Source of the DNA: Gilliamella sp. App6-5
GTDB taxonomy: Bacteria > Pseudomonadota > Gammaproteobacteria > Enterobacterales > Orbaceae
Reading direction: 5' to 3'
DNA length: 64,000 nucleotides
Assembly: GCF_001690525.1 (NCBI RefSeq)
Contig: NZ_LZGT01000041.1
Coordinates: 106,585-170,584 of the forward strand
Under the pieces are notes generated by a model. It saw only the letters and a program-made list of their open reading frames with translations, did no database searches and was not told where the DNA came from. The first letter of the stretch is position 1. The number at the start of each line of letters is the position of its first letter. Shown here piece by piece: positions 1-9,799 of this stretch. The position numbers were made by a program, and so were the translations under genes.

Positions 1-163
1 GCGTAAAGGCATATTCGTTCTCATCTAACAATAAATTGGACTATCAGTATAAATAATTTAAATAGCCGAATAAAGCGACAATTTTATCTTTATTGATTTT
101 CGGCACAAGTCACAATTATCTTGTTATAATAACTAAATACATTCAATAAAAGGAAATAGTTAA
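1..163. promoter_or_regulatory. sohB upstream region with extended -10
   Basis: This stretch holds no gene. An extended -10 element (TGTTATAAT, 122-130) sits 34 bases before the sohB start, with no good -35 at normal spacing. A purine-rich ribosome site (AAAGGAAA, about 149-156) precedes the ATG at 164. The assignment as the sohB promoter is inferred from motif and position only. Confidence 0.45.
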
Positions 164-1273
164 ATGAATTGGTTTTCTGAGTATTCACTTTTTTTAGCTG
201 AAACAGCAACAGTTGTTATTGCAATTTTAGCGATACTTATTTTTATATTAAGCCAACGCCGTAAGTCAGCAACGGTGGCAGGGCGTTTATCAGTCAAAGA
301 CATTAGTCAAGAATATGAGCAAGTTAAAGATGATATGTTAATGTCAAGTATGGACGAACTAGAAGCTAAGCTGTTTATGAAAGATCTAAAAAAACAGAAA
401 AAACTTGAAAAGAAACAGGCAAAATTAGCGGCTAAACAAAAAAAGAAACAAGTTAAAAAGCAAGAAAACTCTAACGAACAGTCAACGCTAGATAATACAA
501 CGCAGCCAGCAGAAAGTAATACAGACCAGCAAGCAAAACCAAAATTGTTTGTACTGTCTTTCAACGGCAGTATGGATGCGCATGAAGTTGAAGAATTACG
601 TCAAGAAATTACCGCTGTATTGGCTGTTATTAAACCAGAAGATAAAGTTGTGGTTAAGCTTGAAAGCCCTGGCGGGGTAGTTCATGGTTATGGGCTTGCA
701 GCATCACAGCTGTTACGGTTTAGACAGCGTGATATTCCTTTTACTGCGGTTGTTGATAAAGTCGCGGCCAGTGGTGGGTATATGATGGCATGTACTGCTA
801 ACAAAATTGTGGCAGCGCCATTTGCCATTGTGGGTTCTATTGGTGTGGTTGCACAAATTCCTAATTTTAATCGCTTACTTAAAAAACATGATGTGGATAT
901 TGAGTTACAAACAGCAGGTGCGTATAAACGTACGTTAACCATGTTTGGAGAAAACACTGAAGAAGGTCGCCAAAAATTCAAACAGGAATTAGAAGAAACT
1001 CATCTTTTATTTAAAGATTTTGTTAAAGAGTATCGTCCAAACGTGGATATCGAACAAGTTGCCACTGGCGAGCATTGGTTTGCAACGCAAGCCAAAGATA
1101 AAGGCTTAGTTGACGAAATTAGCACTAGTGATGACTTTATTTTATCTCACTTAAAAACACATAAAATTATCGCTGTTAGTTATCAACGCCGACAAAAATT
1201 ATCAGAAAGAATTTCGAAAAACGCCGTAAAGAGTGTCGAAAAATTATTTTTTAGACAAGGAAATGGGCTGTAA
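164..1273 (+). CDS. sohB: SohB inner-membrane S49 peptidase
   Basis: This is a membrane-anchored serine protease of family S49 (signal peptide peptidase A type), acting at the inner membrane with its catalytic domain in the periplasm. The 369-residue protein has one hydrophobic anchor at about residues 12-30 and a Lys/Gln-rich linker (about 72-105). The S49 core follows from about 127. The family's nucleophile Ser lies in AASGGYM (about Ser203) and the general-base Lys in AGAYKRTLT (about Lys255). Length and domain order are those of SohB rather than the two-domain SppA. It stands alone and ends in its own terminator hairpin. The fit to SohB is strong; the natural substrates of the family are not well defined. 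Confidence 0.93.
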   Translation: MNWFSEYSLFLAETATVVIAILAILIFILSQRRKSATVAGRLSVKDISQEYEQVKDDMLMSSMDELEAKLFMKDLKKQKKLEKKQAKLAAKQKKKQVKKQENSNEQSTLDNTTQPAESNTDQQAKPKLFVLSFNGSMDAHEVEELRQEITAVLAVIKPEDKVVVKLESPGGVVHGYGLAASQLLRFRQRDIPFTAVVDKVAASGGYMMACTANKIVAAPFAIVGSIGVVAQIPNFNRLLKKHDVDIELQTAGAYKRTLTMFGENTEEGRQKFKQELEETHLLFKDFVKEYRPNVDIEQVATGEHWFATQAKDKGLVDEISTSDDFILSHLKTHKIIAVSYQRRQKLSERISKNAVKSVEKLFFRQGNGL

Positions 1274-1286
1274 TAGCCCTTTTTTA
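1265..1286 (+). terminator. Terminator of sohB
   Basis: GGGCT (1265-1269) pairs with AGCCC (1275-1279) and is followed by a run of T. The stop codon of sohB lies inside the loop. It is a short but typical intrinsic terminator. Confidence 0.7.
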
Positions 1287-1548
1287 ATATAAGTTACGTA
1301 AAGGCTTATATTGACACCTCAGTTTTTGTTAAAAAATCATCAATTATTCAAATGTATATGTTTTTTAATGAATACAAATATTCAACATATATTATTTTCT
1401 AACGATAGCATTAATTGTTAAAACTGAATATCTATTAATCTAATTGCGATTTAATATACACCTATATTCATACAAATTGATGGATATGGCTCCATTCTAT
1501 TACATATCTTTTTCTATTCACAAATCATTATGCTTGAGGACAATTATT

Positions 1549-3249
1549 ATGTTTCAATGGCTTTCAAACTGGATTTTAGATGGACTTAAACACTCTCCCG
1601 AAATTTTATTATTTTTATCGTTGAGTTTAGGTTATTTGATTGGTGGCATTCGGATGGGTAAATTCCAACTTGGTGGTGTCGCTGGTTCGTTACTCGTTGC
1701 CGTTGCGTTAAGTGTTTTTGGTGTGACTATTGACGCCGGCGTTAAAGCAATTCTTTTTGCATTATTTATTTATGCAGTAGGTTATGAAAGTGGTCCTCAG
1801 TTTTTCCGCTCTCTGGGCGTTAAAACATTACGTGAAATCTTTTTAGCATTATTTATTGCGGCGGCAAGTTTTGTGACTGTTATAGTGTTAGCCAAAATAT
1901 TTAATTTGGATAAAGGGCTTGCCGCAGGATTAGCTGCGGGGGGATTAACGCAATCCGCTATTATGGGTACGGCTTCTGATGCTTTAAGTCAACTCGGTTT
2001 AAGCGCAGAAGAGTTAAGCAAAATGCAAGCAAATGTCACCATTGGCTATGCGGTAACTTATATATTTGGTTCACTAGGTGCCATTATTGTATGCGTCAAT
2101 ATTTTGCCAAAAATCATGGGTAAAGATATTGCCGATGATGCAATTAAGGCGCAGGCTGAACAGCTTCATGGTTCACTCTTGTTGGGTGCTAATCAAAATT
2201 TAGCTTTATCAGATATTAGTGGTCGTTTATACCGTATTACCAATAAGATCAGTCAAACGGTTGCGCATGTTGAACAAACGGTTAATGGCATCAGTATTGA
2301 ACGTATCAAGCGTGGTAATAACATTATTGAAGCAACGCCTGAAACAGTATTAAAATCGAAAGATATCATTCTGGTTGTTGGTCACCGTGATGCAATGATT
2401 GAGGCGCATGATCTACTTGGTACCGAAGTTAATTCAGCATCAGGTATGGATGTTGTGATGAACAAGTTAGATGTTGAAATGCGAAACAACAAGTATGTGG
2501 GACACAATTTTACACAAGTGCTCGCTTCTGATGAAGTCATGAAATTAAAACATGGTATCTATCTTGTGGCTATTCATCGTGATGGTCAACCTTTGTCTCT
2601 TAATAATGATATTTATTTAAAACTGGGCGATGTAATTACCATTTATGGTGCTGACAGTGATCTTCGTCGAGTTGTTGATAAAATCGGTGCCCCAATTACT
2701 AAAAGTGAAAAAACTGACTGGATATTTCATGGGTTAGGACTTGTTATTGGGCTTATTATTGGTTTAATTGTGATTCGTGTTAGCAATATTCCTATTACAT
2801 TAGGCGCAGGTGGTGGTGCACTTTTATCTGGCTTATTATTTGGTTGGTATCGTTCTCTTCATCAAACTATCGGTAATATTCCAATTGGCGCTGTGCAACT
2901 GTTAAAAGACTTTGGCTTGGCAGGTTTTGTAGCGGTTGTGGGGCTCAGTTCTGGTCTTCAAGCAATTAATACTATTAAAGAACAAGGTTTATCCCTATTT
3001 TTAATTGGGGTTGTTGTGACCTTATTACCCATGTTGCTTGCCATCTATTTTGGTAAATATGTGCTTGGCTATAAAAATGCAGCAGTGTTTGCCGGTGCGT
3101 TAGCTGGATCGCGTAGTGCTAATCCCGCCTTTGGTGAAGTGCTCAATAAAGCTGGTAATTCAACACCAACTAACTCTTTTGCTATTACTTATGCTTTAGC
3201 TAATGTGTTCCTAACTTTATTAGGACCATTGGTTGTTGCTTTTGTTTAA
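1549..3249 (+). CDS. aspT: Aspartate-alanine antiporter AspT
   Basis: This is an integral membrane exchanger of the AspT (AAEx) family, which swaps external L-aspartate for internal L-alanine. Hydrophobic helices lie in two blocks, roughly residues 15-195 and 395-566. They are separated by a long cytoplasmic region (about 200-370) carrying two TrkA-C-like segments, the family layout. I start at the ATG at 1549 because GAGGA lies 8 bases upstream. A longer reading frame back to 1444 adds 35 residues without a ribosome site. The stop is 29 bases before aspD, the partner decarboxylase. Exchange of a divalent for a monovalent anion, with the enzyme consuming a proton inside, is the known basis of proton-motive-force generation by this pair. 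Confidence 0.92.
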   Translation: MFQWLSNWILDGLKHSPEILLFLSLSLGYLIGGIRMGKFQLGGVAGSLLVAVALSVFGVTIDAGVKAILFALFIYAVGYESGPQFFRSLGVKTLREIFLALFIAAASFVTVIVLAKIFNLDKGLAAGLAAGGLTQSAIMGTASDALSQLGLSAEELSKMQANVTIGYAVTYIFGSLGAIIVCVNILPKIMGKDIADDAIKAQAEQLHGSLLLGANQNLALSDISGRLYRITNKISQTVAHVEQTVNGISIERIKRGNNIIEATPETVLKSKDIILVVGHRDAMIEAHDLLGTEVNSASGMDVVMNKLDVEMRNNKYVGHNFTQVLASDEVMKLKHGIYLVAIHRDGQPLSLNNDIYLKLGDVITIYGADSDLRRVVDKIGAPITKSEKTDWIFHGLGLVIGLIIGLIVIRVSNIPITLGAGGGALLSGLLFGWYRSLHQTIGNIPIGAVQLLKDFGLAGFVAVVGLSSGLQAINTIKEQGLSLFLIGVVVTLLPMLLAIYFGKYVLGYKNAAVFAGALAGSRSANPAFGEVLNKAGNSTPTNSFAITYALANVFLTLLGPLVVAFV

Positions 3250-3266
3250 TTGATATATCAAATTAA

Positions 3267-4874
<1,608 letters not shown>

Positions 4875-4903
4875 CTAATTAGTTTGACTAATAAACTTAC
4901 CCC

Positions 4904-4929
4904 AAAAACCCTAGTTATCTAGGGTTTTT
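4904..4929 (+). terminator. Terminator of aspT-aspD
   Basis: A perfect 11-bp stem (AAAAACCCTAG / CTAGGGTTTTT) with a TTAT loop ends the operon. The A and T flanks allow it to work in both directions. Confidence 0.85.
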
Positions 4930-5077
4930 ATTATCCAATAAAAATAGCCCCAATCTAATCACTTATTATCAAAAACAAACAAATTTTCTTACAAAATCGT
5001 TCAGAAAAGCTTTTTAATTTATTATATTTTTTTTGTTTTGTTGCTTTTAAGGAAATGAAGTCGTTTACTAGAAAAAG

Positions 5078-5118
5078 AATCGTTGAACCAAGTGAGGAAA
5101 TAACTCGGTCAACGATTT
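5078..5118. other. Imperfect hairpin in the 350-bp spacer left of the phage block
   Basis: Between the aspD terminator and the first phage-like gene, AATCGTTGA.CC (from 5078) pairs with GGTCAACGATT (to about 5117) around a 20-nt loop. A 30-codon reading frame (5055-5147) covers it but its ribosome site touches the ATG, so I do not call it a gene. The rest of 4930-5279 shows nothing I can name. The chromosomal boundary of the phage block should lie here. Confidence 0.35.
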
Positions 5119-5279
5119 TGATGAGTCACGCATTTTTTGAATTTTAGTAGCAACAACAACTTAGCAAATTTTTTACTATTTCTGTAAACTAATTTGTTGC
5201 TAATATTGAATCCTGCTTGTTTTAAATTATAAATACGCGCACTTGGATTTAGTGTTTTTTTAGTTTTTAAGGGATTTAT

Positions 5280-5390
5280 GTGCACCTCAAATTAGCTAAA
5301 AAAGATTGGCTTATATTTTGCTCAATTCTTTTTTGTTTAACTCTTTCCCCAATTGTCATATTTGTCCTTATTAAATCTCAACAGTTATAA
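5280..5390 (+). CDS. Possible 36-residue single-span membrane peptide
   Basis: A GTG-started frame has AAGGGA six bases upstream and encodes a basic N-terminus (HLKLAKKDW) followed by one hydrophobic segment (about residues 11-32). An overlapping ATG two bases earlier reads only five codons. The stop codon lies inside the first operator of the repressor cluster (5381-5394). I do not recognise a family. Small membrane peptides are common next to phage repressors (exclusion or lysis-related), but no function can be assigned and the frame may be chance. Confidence 0.3.
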   Translation: MHLKLAKKDWLIFCSILFCLTLSPIVIFVLIKSQQL

Positions 5391-5439
5391 CTGTATTAAA
5401 TAACAGTTTTTACTGTTTGTCAATTACAGATTTATCTGT
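5381..5439. promoter_or_regulatory. Three 14-bp repressor operators and repressor promoter
   Basis: Three dyads of form ACAG-N6-CTGT lie at 5381-5394 (ACAGTTATAACTGT), 5403-5416 (ACAGTTTTTACTGT) and 5426-5439 (ACAGATTTATCTGT). Centres are 22 and 23 bp apart, about two helical turns. A promoter, TTGTCA (5417-5422), 16 bp, TATTAT (5439-5444), is interleaved with the third dyad. A repressor bound here would control its own gene, which starts at 5472. The same half-sites recur at 6609-6645. Confidence 0.75.
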
Positions 5440-5471
5440 ATTATTTTTTTAACACAATGGAGACTTTTAAA

Positions 5472-6116
5472 ATGAATAATCTTGGTCAACGAATCCGAGC
5501 CAGACGAGAAGAATTAAACTTAACGCAGGAACAAGTAGCCTCGCAAGTTGGAATAAAACAACAATCTTATCAAGCGATTGAAAGTGGAGATGTAAAAAAA
5601 CCTCGCTATTTATATGAAATATCTGTTGCTCTTAAATGCGATATGGCATGGCTATTAAGCGGGAAAGAGAAAGAAGTAAAAAATATAGAACCCATAAATC
5701 TAAAGGCTCGCCAAGTGCCTTTAATTAGTTTTGTTCAAGCTGGAGTCTGGACAGAATCTTGTGAATTAAGGGATTCAACAGGGTTTGAATACATTATGAC
5801 ATCATTGGAATTATCAGATAAAGCGTTTGCACTAAAAATAAAAGGCGATTCAATGGAGCCAGAATTTAAAGAGGGCGATGTTGTCATTATTGATCCTGCG
5901 ATTAAACCAATACCCGGTGAATTTGTAGTCGCTATGAATGGCGAATCAGAAGCCACTTTTAAAAAATACCGAGAGTTGGGATATGATGAGCATGAAAGAA
6001 TGCAATTTGAGCTTATTCCTCTTAATCCTGATTACACAACAATGAGCACCTTAAATCAACAAATCAGAATTGTTGGTACAATGGTCGAGCATAGGATATT
6101 TAGACGAAAGAGATAA
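5472..6116 (+). CDS. Phage repressor, HTH plus S24 peptidase (CI/LexA type)
   Basis: This DNA-binding repressor has an N-terminal helix-turn-helix (about residues 4-58; LTQEQVASQVGIKQQSYQAIE) and a C-terminal S24 self-cleavage domain. An Ala-Gly cleavage site is visible in FVQAGVW (about 90/91), the nucleophile Ser in GDSMEP (about 127) and the base Lys in ATFKKY (about 164). Such proteins are inactivated when RecA filaments trigger self-cleavage after DNA damage. I start at 5472 because GGAGA lies 8 bases upstream; the frame back to 5457 has no ribosome site. Dyads in front of the gene and again at 6609-6645 are its likely operators. It is the only regulator found in the phage block. Confidence 0.92.
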   Translation: MNNLGQRIRARREELNLTQEQVASQVGIKQQSYQAIESGDVKKPRYLYEISVALKCDMAWLLSGKEKEVKNIEPINLKARQVPLISFVQAGVWTESCELRDSTGFEYIMTSLELSDKAFALKIKGDSMEPEFKEGDVVIIDPAIKPIPGEFVVAMNGESEATFKKYRELGYDEHERMQFELIPLNPDYTTMSTLNQQIRIVGTMVEHRIFRRKR

Positions 6117-6119
6117 TAA

Positions 6120-6488
6120 TTACAACTTATTAGCATAATAAAATTATTACCACTTACTTCTGAGAGAGTTTTATTTGAATATGTAAATTCAATTATAGAT
6201 GATAACGAATTAACATATAAGGACACTGAATCATATTTTAGTGTACTTTATCACAATAAATCAAATAGGTGGGTGGTTAGATACTACGATAATAAACAAC
6301 GCCCATCAATTCAACTGCCAATTGAGCTAACCGACAAGATAAAAAATGAGGTTAAGAGAGCCGAATTAGAAATAGGTGCTGGAGATCAAATTATTATTGA
6401 TAAACCAGAAAATGTGTTAAGAATATCGGGACTAATTCTTGATGCATATGAATACACAAAAAATGATGAAATTTTCAAAAGAAAATAA
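6120..6488 (+). pseudogene. C-terminal fragment resembling a restriction-endonuclease-like protein
   Basis: An open frame runs from the repressor stop to 6488 with no ATG; the only candidate start is a GTG at 6273 without a ribosome site. The sequence ERVLFEYVNSII...TYKDTESYF...WVVRYYDNKQRPSIQLP resembles the C-terminal region of proteins with an HsdR-like N-terminal nuclease domain (COG4748 type), recalled rather than searched. The nuclease part itself is absent. I read this as a 5'-truncated remnant of a cargo gene that once sat behind the repressor. A strong terminator follows. The family call is tentative. Confidence 0.4.
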
Positions 6489-6511
6489 ATATTTCTTTTA
6501 ATTTATATTTT

Positions 6512-6533
6512 AAAGCCCATATTGGGCTTTTTT
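6512..6533 (+). terminator. Terminator behind the repressor unit
   Basis: AAAGCCCA (6512-6519) pairs perfectly with TGGGCTTT (6523-6530) around a 3-nt loop and runs into T residues. It separates the repressor transcript from the second operator cluster. Confidence 0.8.
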
Positions 6534-6608
6534 ATACCCCAATTCAAAATTTTAAATCCACGATTTATGATTAAAAAACACCCAATTAAATTAATTGTAG
6601 TTAAAGAT

Positions 6609-6650
6609 ACAGTTTTTGCTGTTTACTTTTAACAGTTTTAGCTGTATTAT
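6609..6650 (+). promoter_or_regulatory. Second operator cluster with early promoter
   Basis: Two dyads match the repressor operators: ACAGTTTTTGCTGT (6609-6622) and ACAGTTTTAGCTGT (6632-6645), 23 bp between centres. A promoter TTTACT (6622-6627), 17 bp, TATTAT (6645-6650) is interleaved in the same way as at the repressor promoter. This should be the repressed rightward promoter of the phage block, reading toward the small genes and the lysis cassette. Confidence 0.72.
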
Positions 6651-6917
6651 CTTCGCATCAAAACAAATCAACTTAACAAAACAATTAAGCAATACCACGA
6701 GTTACTTAATTAGTTAAGCGAGATTCAAGTAGCTAGCTGGAGCATATGAAAGTACAGCGGTTTTGATAGCAATCACAGCAGTACGCATCGGGTGAGCGAC
6801 TTAATCACTCCTAGCCTCGGACAGAGATCGACTAGCCATCAAGTTCTTTAATAAAGAGATTGCTATTTAAGTTCAAACCAAAGCGCATTCATAGAGTGCG
6901 CTTGAGTTTGAAATTAA

Positions 6918-7100
6918 CAATCAGCGAGGACTTCAAATAAATTACCAAATAGAGTTAAGAGATTAGATAAAAAAGAATTCGCTGATATTCCACTAGTTGA
7001 TTGTAATGTTAAGGTTGACGATCGGGGGATTTTTACAAATGGTTTCGGATTTAAATTTGAGTGCACCGTGATCGGTTTTTCAAAATGTGAGCTTTTTTAA
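6918..7100 (+). pseudogene. Remnant of a small phage gene without start codon
   Basis: About 60 codons are open in one frame and end at TAA 7098-7100. The text looks protein-like (KLPNRVKRLDKKEFADIPL, then VDCNVKVDDRGIF), but there is no start codon or ribosome site and a stop lies just before. It lies downstream of the repressed promoter, where cro-like or other early genes would be expected. No family recognised. The rest of 6651-6917 holds only a hairpin (CAAAC..AAGCGCA paired with TGCGCTT..GTTTG, about 6870-6910). Confidence 0.3.
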
Positions 7101-7208
7101 TTTAGTAAATTTATTTATACCGCCGAGTGAGATAATTCAGTTGATTCCTATTGGATGACAAAACACTCTGATAGCTTAAAAAATATTTAGTTACTGGTGA
7201 GGTTAGTT

Positions 7209-7493
7209 ATGCAGTTACATAGTGTAGTCGCAAATGCACATGAAAGAGCATATTGCGAAATGATGAGCAATATCGAAATGAGAGATGACAAAGAAGCGGC
7301 AATTGACGCGCTGTCAACTAAACTTTATGACGAGCTCAGCGATGATGATTATCTAGAAATTGAAGAAAGAATAAGGATGGCATTGGGCTGGGAAAACATC
7401 AATCCTGATTCAGTTCAAACCGCTTTAAGAGCTATATGTTATGTAGAAGCGGAATATCGTTTTAACGAAAAAAATAAACGATCATTTTATTAA
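7209..7493 (+). CDS. Small acidic phage protein of unknown function
   Basis: This encodes 94 residues if started at ATG 7209, where GGTGAGG lies 6 bases upstream; a GTG at 7197 would add four residues. The protein is acidic and largely helical in appearance (runs such as DKEAAIDALSTKLYDELSDDDYLEIEERIRMAL). I recognise no domain. It is the first intact gene after the repressed promoter, the usual place for early or regulatory phage genes. Confidence 0.6.
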   Translation: MQLHSVVANAHERAYCEMMSNIEMRDDKEAAIDALSTKLYDELSDDDYLEIEERIRMALGWENINPDSVQTALRAICYVEAEYRFNEKNKRSFY

Positions 7494-7585
7494 GTTAACG
7501 AAAGTTAACGATTTCTGACAATTCGAAAAGATGATCGCGTAGTATATCCATTTACTCTCTTCTGAGGGCTGTTTTTGAGACGATT

Positions 7586-7750
7586 ATGACTAATAAAAAT
7601 TTTGTGAATATGAAAGCTACAGACAGATTTGACAATGAATATAAACTAACAGGTTGTGAAATCAAGTTTGCATTATTATGTACTTTTCTTTTGTCATCCG
7701 GTTGTCTATTTGGAGTGTTTTATTGGATGTTTGAAAACGGTACGAAGTGA
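7586..7750 (+). CDS. Possible 54-residue single-span membrane protein
   Basis: An ATG frame encodes a polar N-terminus (about 25 residues) and one hydrophobic span (FALLCTFLLSSGCLFGVFYW, about 28-47), ending with a short charged tail. The ribosome site is weak (GAGA). It precedes the holin by about 500 bases and could be a lysis-associated or exclusion peptide. No family is recognised and the frame may be chance. Confidence 0.35.
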   Translation: MTNKNFVNMKATDRFDNEYKLTGCEIKFALLCTFLLSSGCLFGVFYWMFENGTK

Positions 7751-8245
7751 ATTATGTAGGCTGGATAGATTGTTTGAAAATCGAGCTGATAAGCTAATGA
7801 AGAATCTCAGTCATGGGAAATGACTAGCAGATAATAGAAAAATTGTAGTAGCTGAAATTTAATATGACAGATACTAATTATTCATCGGATTTCATTTTGG
7901 CAAAATATGTACCCGATGAGTAAAATAAGTTCTCCAATTCATTTTCATAGAATTACTTAAATGCTTGACTGTGTAAACATATAAAAGATGGGATTTCTAA
8001 GAATAAAATTAAGCTTTAGATAAAGTTTCTATCTAACAACAGAAATGTGAATACAATAAGCTGATAGGAAAATTAAGGGTAGTGATAACAAGATCATTAT
8101 ATTCACAATGTAATTAATTTTAGCCGACGAAATTCGGTTTTTTATACCAAAATTTTGAGTCATTCACTCAACATCGAATCGACAGCAATGCTAGACACAC
8201 ACATAACTACATAATAGCTAGTACGCTGTCACATCATTAACTCAT
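7751..8245. other. Gene-poor spacer with a 19-codon remnant and a terminator
   Basis: The only protein-like text is at 7864-7923 (MTDTNYSSDFILAKYVPDE then stop). It resembles the first residues of DUF3037-type proteins (FILxKYVPD), a recollection I cannot test. A hairpin AGCCGA (8122-8127) / TCGGTT (8134-8139) followed by T residues closes the spacer about 100 bases before the holin gene. Confidence 0.3.
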
Positions 8246-8566
8246 ATGAAGAATAATAACATGTATAAATCATCAATCATGGAATGGTTGCAATCGAATG
8301 CGCCATTAATTTATGGCGTCATTCTATCCATCATCATAGCCTACGGTCGTTTAACATATGATGGGGTAGGTGGACGTCGTAAATGGATCGAAGCATTATT
8401 GTGTGGTGCGTTATCATTAGCCGCTAGCAGTGGACTAGATTATTTTGGTTTGCCCGTTAGCATAAATCCATTTATTGGTGGCGCAATTGGATTTTTAGGT
8501 GTTGATAAATTACGTCAAATATCAAATTCAATGTTAAGAAAAAAGGGGGATAACAACGATGACTAA
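8246..8566 (+). CDS. Phage holin, lambda-holin-like family
   Basis: This small membrane protein forms lesions in the inner membrane so that the endolysin can reach the wall. The 106 residues show two or three hydrophobic segments: about 19-36 (PLIYGVILSIIIAYGR), about 50-66 (ALLCGALSLAASSGLDYF) and about 74-86. They end in a basic tail. Spacing and the RKWIEALLCGALS and GGAIGFLGVDKLR stretches match the lambda-type holin family. A second ATG at 8261 is a possible start. Its end overlaps the endolysin start by 8 bases, so the two are translationally linked. It opens the lysis cassette holin-endolysin-Rz-Rz1. Confidence 0.82.
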   Translation: MKNNNMYKSSIMEWLQSNAPLIYGVILSIIIAYGRLTYDGVGGRRKWIEALLCGALSLAASSGLDYFGLPVSINPFIGGAIGFLGVDKLRQISNSMLRKKGDNNDD

Positions 8567-9002
8567 GCTAACTGAACATTTTACGCTAGAAGAGTTTACA
8601 CGCTCGACGACAGCGGACAGATTAAAAATAGATAATCGTGTGCCAGATAATTTGATGGCTAATGTGCAATTAACAGCTATCAAGTTGGAGCTAGTAAGAA
8701 AAGCTTTAGGTAAGCCAATTATTATCACGTCTGGATATCGCTGTCCTGCGCTAAATGCTAAAGTTGGCGGTGTAGCAACAAGCGCTCACACAAAGGGATT
8801 AGCGGTAGACTTTAAATCGTCATTCGGTACGCCTAAAGAGATTTGTCAGCAGTTGGTTGATGCTGGGGTGCAGTTCGATAAATTAATTCAAGAGCATAAT
8901 CAATGGGTGCACATTGGTTTTAGTCCGACACATAATCGCCAAATAGTGTTAACAGCAGCCAAGCAGGGCGGTAAAACGGTTTATTTGAGTGGTTTAAAAT
9001 GA
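8559..9002 (+). CDS. M15A peptidoglycan peptidase endolysin
   Basis: This zinc D-Ala-D-Ala carboxypeptidase-like enzyme (peptidase M15, small single-domain form) cuts peptide cross-links in the cell wall during lysis. In 147 residues it shows the substrate motif SGYRCPALNAKVGG (about 60-73). The zinc ligands are His and Asp in SAHTKGLAVDF (about 77-87) and His in WVHIGF (about 118-123). There is no signal peptide, so release depends on the holin just upstream. AAGGGGGAT lies before the ATG within the holin gene. The stop overlaps the Rz start by 4 bases. Confidence 0.9.
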   Translation: MTKLTEHFTLEEFTRSTTADRLKIDNRVPDNLMANVQLTAIKLELVRKALGKPIIITSGYRCPALNAKVGGVATSAHTKGLAVDFKSSFGTPKEICQQLVDAGVQFDKLIQEHNQWVHIGFSPTHNRQIVLTAAKQGGKTVYLSGLK

Positions 9003-9346
9003 ATAAAACATACACGGCAATAGCGATTATTTTTACATTTATGATTTATGTTATTGTTAATTTGTGTAAAGACAAAGAAGCAATTCAAAAAACAAACGAT
9101 GAATTGCTCGGAAAAATCGAACAGTTAAATCAGAACATCGCTAAAAACAATCAAATCATAGCAGATAATGAGCAAAGCAAACGCGAGCTAGAAAACCAAT
9201 CACTAGAACGTCAGGAGCGAATCAATGAGCAACTTAAAAATAATCATTGTGCTAATGAACGTATTCCCAGTTCTGTTGTTGACCGCCTGTACAACAGAGC
9301 GAAAAGTTTACGTCAATCGACCTATACCAGCAAATTTGCTCAGTGA
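8999..9346 (+). CDS. Rz-like inner-membrane spanin
   Basis: In 115 residues it has a single N-terminal membrane anchor (about 5-22) and a long Gln/Asn/Lys-rich periplasmic coiled coil (about 28-80). This is the architecture of the inner-membrane spanin that, with Rz1, fuses inner and outer membranes in the last step of lysis. Sequence similarity within the family is low, so the call rests on architecture. It also rests on position directly behind the endolysin and on the Rz1-like lipoprotein frame inside its 3' half. Confidence 0.83.
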   Translation: MNKTYTAIAIIFTFMIYVIVNLCKDKEAIQKTNDELLGKIEQLNQNIAKNNQIIADNEQSKRELENQSLERQERINEQLKNNHCANERIPSSVVDRLYNRAKSLRQSTYTSKFAQ

Positions 9347-9470
9347 CTGTCTGCCAAATTTACCACCGAAATCAATGACATTCAGTGATAGTCTCAAATA
9401 CAATGAGCATTTGTTAAATGTTATCGAGAAGTGTAATAGTGATAAACAAGCAATAAAGAAGATAAAATAA
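9225..9470 (+). CDS. Rz1-like outer-membrane spanin lipoprotein
   Basis: This frame starts inside Rz, in a different phase, and runs 124 bases beyond it. The product has a lipoprotein signal peptide with lipobox LLTAC (Cys about 22) and then a short polar mature part of about 60 residues that includes several prolines. Nested lipoprotein frames of this kind define Rz/Rz1 pairs. The mature protein should sit on the inner face of the outer membrane and bind the Rz coiled coil. Confidence 0.85.
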   Translation: MSNLKIIIVLMNVFPVLLLTACTTERKVYVNRPIPANLLSDCLPNLPPKSMTFSDSLKYNEHLLNVIEKCNSDKQAIKKIK

Positions 9471-9600
9471 AGAAATCTGTGACAGCCCCACAAGGAATGA
9501 ACAAAGAGGGACGTGATAATAAATATAATTAAACAGATAGTGAAATAGTATTGCAAGCTATATTCCATCAAGTTAAATAATTCTAAAACAATGTAACAAT

Positions 9601-9621
9601 CCGCTTAATTGCGGTTTTTTT
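9601..9621 (+). terminator. Terminator of the lysis cassette
   Basis: CCGC (9601-9604) pairs with GCGG (9611-9614) around TTAATT, followed by seven T. It closes the holin to Rz1 unit. Confidence 0.7.
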
Positions 9622-9799
9622 GTGCTCATTTTCTGTGAAGTTCCACAAACTAAATTCATTTTTTAATAAATCATAATGCCAACACACGGCAATTAATCAA
9701 TAACAAGAGATCATTTAAGAATGGGGTTTAGAGGGAACCTGATGGTTATCATGATGTTATTTCTATTGAACAGATTCTTGATATGACTCAAATTCAGTT

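Noticed and set aside
5055..5147. 30-codon frame left of the phage block
   Set aside because: The purine stretch touches the ATG and most of the frame lies in a hairpin; no support for translation.
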